Source: Mixophyes australis (lineage: Eukaryota; Chordata; Amphibia; Anura; Limnodynastidae). From it: a stretch of DNA of 64,000 nucleotides. The notes under the pieces were generated by a model. It was not told the DNA's origin. It saw only the letters and a program-made list of their open reading frames with translations, and searched no databases. The position numbers and the translations under genes are program-made. Of this stretch, positions 60,241 to 64,000 are shown in pieces; position 1 is the stretch's first letter; each line of letters opens with the position of its first letter. Location: NCBI GenBank assembly GCA_036250195.1, contig JAVHZZ010000010.1:105332278-105396277 (forward strand), read 5' to 3'.

Positions 60241-62417
60241 ACATTTAGGGGCGAATGTTGAGAGGGACATATGTCAGTTAGCGTATCTTTTGTGAAATCA
60301 CTGTGCGCATGTCCAGAAAGTGGGTGAGCACACATATGCCTATTCACAGACATGTGCGATTCTGGCACTTATGCCCGCCTGTGCATACATACTTACACAC
60401 ACACACACACACTATTTTATTATTATTTTTAATTGTATTATTTGAAGAAATATAAAGCATTAGCAATATAAACTTCGATTTATTGTTCTCTTATCGTCCA
60501 CAATGCTAAAGACTTCCCTTGTGTCTGAAAAGCAATAATATGCTGCATTTTAGACATTATTTTATTGTGTATTTAGTATGTCCTCAATCCTTAAAAAATA
60601 AAAATAAAATAGTTATAATATATATGTATATATATTTTGTCATTTAAAAACATCCTCGTGGGCTCCTCTTATTTGCATCTAATTTTTCTCAGGATCCTCT
60701 CCTGGTTCAGTGTTGCCGACAGCGAAAGCAGATCGTCCTAATAGATACACAGGACTTGTGATTAAGCAGCAAATCAATGGTCTGACAGGACAGGAGACAG
60801 TAGCAGGGATGGAGGATCCTAATATGAAGAGCGACATACAAAATGTAAACAGTCACCACACATTACCACAAGCACGCCAGCAATCAGGCTGGAGTTGAGG
60901 CTTGTACATGAAATGGAACGTCTACTTCCTCTCGTTACATTGTTACACAGTGATTCTGTGTTGTAAAGAGATAATCAAGTGTAAGAAACACAAAAGGGAC
61001 AATGACAGCTGAAGAAGCAGGCACAGATTCATTTTAAGGGATCGTTCTGTCTCTCGTTGAGTGAATATTCCAAGGACACTGAGTAGAGCGCGGTTGGGTG
61101 GATTTGGGGCGTGATAAATTTTGTCTTGCTGTGGAATGTTGGGAGATATCTGGCCGAGTTAATAGGCGGTTATCACGCTCTCACACAGCGGTTACACTAT
61201 CATTGCCGAGACTTACAGAAAGTGACCATCAAACATTGTGGATGAAAAACATCCCTAGGGGGCAATTTCGTAGACTTTGGAGGAATTGCTTCAGGCTTTG
61301 AAAAGATAACGACTACCCAACGGACTTGCAACAGGCGGCTCTTCACTTAGAAAGGGATAACTCAGCTGCTCCAGGGATACAGGCATAGAGCCAGATTTGG
61401 GATTTGCAGTTCCTCTAACAACAAAAAATAAACAAATTACAAAATTTAAAAATATATTAAAAAAAACTACATAAAACAAAAAAAAGCAGATGATATTTAA
61501 AAAACATTTTAACATTGAATAAAAAGGTTTTATTTATAGAATAAAGCATTTTAACAATGACCTTCATGTGTTGCAAGCACCCTGAACGTACGCTGGTATT
61601 TTGACGCCATAATCGGCGAAAGCATAATCCTTTCTGGCATAAGCAAATAAAATCCCTATCAAAGTTAATTTTAGGGACTATATTAGTTCCTAAATAAAAA
61701 GATCTATTCATTAAAGTTCTTTAAATCACTTACACAGACTGATATTGTGACGTCTTACTGTGAATTTTTATCCATTACTATGTGCAGGATTCCATAGTAG
61801 TTGACTGAGTCAACATTATATTTTTATTTGATAATAAAAATGTTTATATTTATAATAAATATAATTATGTGAATGATATTTTTGTATTATTGTTTTTACA
61901 TTGACTCATACATTGTAGATTTTAACATTTATATTTGCTAGAGTAACGGAAGGCTGCTTTTATTTCACTTTATTGCGTTTCTGAGTCACCGATGCCCTTT
62001 AAAACCTGCAATTATTCAGGGGAAAAAGGATTAAAATATTATTAAAAAGTTTTGGGCTATTCCTGGTTTGAGACATTGAGATAGTTGCAACATTTTCTGC
62101 AGCTCTCTACAGCGGTTAGTCATCTAATATTCTGCTAAATTTTAGCCAAGTAAAAGCAAAATCTATGAAGTTTGTATCTGTCATAAAATGCATTTTTTTG
62201 TATGTCAGCCTGTGTCAGTATAGCAGACCGAGAGCTGTGTCTGGCGGCCGTTTTATGCCAACCAGACAGTATACCTTTAAAGACTACTGCTACCTATTGC
62301 AGCATCCCGCACATTTATTTTTTTACTGCTTTATCAAATCAATCAAAACCATGAAAACCCAGCTTTCATCACATATAACAGAGGCCTGGCAATTGCTTCA
62401 GGCCATATAATCTGGAT
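60241..62417. other. Intronic, AT-rich
   Basis: A short (CA)n lies at 60394-60411. No coding sequence or other repeat recognised. Confidence 0.45.
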
Positions 62418-62604
62418 CAGTGTTTCTAAAACCCAGTCCTCAGAGAGCCCTAACAGTGCAGGTTTTCCAGGTGACAAGGGAAATAATTATACCACCTGTG
62501 GATCTGTTACATTGTGTCAGTCAGTAATGAGTACACTTGTGCTCCAGCAAGGAGATCTAGAAAACATGCACTGTTAGTTTTCCTGAGGACCAGGTCTAGA
62601 TCAT
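62418..62604. mobile_element. hAT-type MITE, CAGTGTTTC family
   Basis: CAGTGTTTCTAAAACCCAGT, CCTCAGAGAGCCCTAACAGT and GCAGGTTTTCC are mirrored by GGAAAACTAACAGTGCATG-type sequence and CCTGAGGACCAGG on the right (as read in reverse complement). The right end is diverged and no clean 8-bp duplication was seen. Internal arms form an imperfect hairpin. Confidence 0.6.
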
Positions 62605-63927
62605 GATCGGGGCTGCCAACAGAAATCCTCGGCACCAATGCGGCTGCTTCTTGCCCACCTCCACCTCCCCTGTAAGTTAAACATGACTGATGCAGTATAG
62701 AGGGGTTTTGTTCCTTCAGACCCCCCCTTCAAGTCTGTGTGCACAGCTTTGATAAAAGCTAAAGCTTCACATGCAGCCTAGGGGGAAGGTTGAGATGGAC
62801 GGATGGGACCAGAGACCCATCCGTAAACCCCCTATATGCCACATTCTGGTCCCTAAAATGGCCCAGACAGTTTGCACCCACTGGCTGCCCTCTCTGCGCC
62901 ATAAAAACACACTTAGCAGAATTAAGACTATTGTGCGCTAGTCAATGTTCAGCCAAAGTGAACGATCTACTGGAACTATGAACCCTGGAAAGCCGAGTGT
63001 TCCGAGAACTCAAAAATGTGATTCTCTACGGAAAGACATTTACAAAAGAGACTCCAGTACTCTCAGCCGCATTGTCACAGCTCCAGGGCAGCTAAGGATG
63101 TATAAAATCGCTTGGGTTGCGTTAATTCCACACCAGCTGGCTGCGATCATTTAATAAACAGAGTGATGAATGTCCGCAGGGACCCAAACACCGGTGACAC
63201 CAGATGCACCTTACACGACTTTCTGACCTTGATGAATGGGACCAATTTTTCTATTCTAGCCATTAAGCCGGTCATTGATCTTCATTTGCCAATATCAGAC
63301 ACTCGAGCCAAATCTATAGAGGAGCAGAAGCCTCAGCCCGTCCCCTGCTGCTGCTTCTCTCTCCTCCTGCCAAACTGCAACTCTGATTTGCAAGTTTCTT
63401 TTCTTTGAGAAATGGGAGTCATTGAAAAAGAAAAAAAAAGGAAAAAAAAGCATTGCCATAGATAGCAACATATGTACGGGTAATTTGTGCGGCGCTAGCA
63501 CATGTTAAGACCGGCATGTAGAGAGGCTTCCTTCCAAAATACCCATCAAAGCTCATCAGACACACACTAAATTATCAAAGTATCAATTAGATGTCTTAAT
63601 GTGGTTTGCACCATGCGGAGACGGGAGCAAGGTAAGGAGACGTTCCATGCAGGCAAGTCTCAATCACAACAAGGTTTCAGCAAAACAAATCCACATTATG
63701 TGCAGATAAAAGAGAAAACAAAGAAAAGAGAAAAATAACTGGTTTGATCTATGTGGATCTAACAATAAATTAACATCATAACTTTCCCCTGGAACATAAA
63801 AATCTACTGATGTTAGATGCGCTCAGTTTGTTCCAGATTATATGCTTATTTTATGCATTTATTTAATTTGACTCCGCCTCCTGTTGAGCCAGGGGTGTTG
63901 CATGCAAATGAGAGGGAGGAGCCATAC
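62605..63927. other. Intronic, nothing recognised
   Basis: Open frames here have no known domain and no NELL1 exon was found. CCTCCTGTTGAGCCAGGGGT near 63879 may be a short repeat. Confidence 0.45.
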
Positions 63928-63956
63928 TTTTTTTTTTTCTTTTTTTTTTTTTTTTT
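63928..63956. repeat. T-rich run
   Basis: 28 T with one C in 29 bases. Confidence 0.9.
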
Positions 63957-64000
63957 AAATGGACCATATTTCACCCACACTTATATTTATAAAACAACAT

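Larger units (their letters stand above)
49631..64000 (-). other. NELL1: NELL1 upstream intron (5' end outside the window)
   Basis: I looked on the minus strand for the preceding exon (the part ending ILSIRELEHS in human) and did not find it. The intron is therefore at least 14.4 kb. Positions 49631-49984 hold no recognised feature. Confidence 0.75.

Noticed and set aside
61291..61711. Overlapping minus-strand frames of 74 and 84 codons, Phe-rich
   Set aside because: AT-rich chance frames with no domain; not a missing NELL1 exon.

Overview
This is a stretch of vertebrate genome, most likely from a frog or toad (Anura). It is intron-rich, AT-rich and full of decayed transposable elements. The anuran call is an inference from the repeat mix: L2-like LINEs, tRNA-headed SINEs with L2-type tails, Tc1, hAT and Harbinger-type elements, a T2-like TTAA element, and Penelope-like fragments. 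No prokaryotic gene, rRNA operon, CRISPR array or viral genome is present.

The only protein-coding gene I can support is NELL1, on the minus strand. Four consecutive internal exons are visible. From 5' to 3' of the transcript they are 49630-49460, 15800-15704, 2526-2454 and 549-467. Each has AG/GT splice sites and their reading phases join. They encode the second half of the thrombospondin-N/laminin-G-like domain and the start of the coiled-coil linker. Upstream exons lie beyond 64000 and downstream exons lie before position 1. The introns are about 33.7 kb, 13.2 kb and 1.9 kb.

Layout from left to right. 1-2526: two short 3' exons of this set, one interspersed repeat and a Penelope-like remnant. 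2527-15703: an intron with a SINE, a minus-strand L2-like LINE split by a solo LTR and a Harbinger-type element, a TTAA-flanked element, and the first copy of a composite repeat. 15801-49459: the largest intron. It holds a deleted Tc1 element, a 56-bp tandem array, a 149-bp tandem repeat family, several hAT-type MITEs, an L2 reverse-transcriptase fragment, a foldback hAT element and SINEs. 49631-64000: a further upstream intron. It holds a GC-rich 28-bp minisatellite close to the splice acceptor, an L2 fragment, and a hAT-type element swollen by a G-rich minisatellite.

I found no new multi-gene functional system. The points most worth checking are structural. They are the two minisatellites, a tandem array carrying a 5'-splice-site-like motif in every unit, a composite tandem-repeat family, and paired inverted Penelope-like motifs. 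The longest open frames in the window (about 300-390 codons at 49.9-51.1 kb) are an artefact of the 28-bp minisatellite and are not genes.
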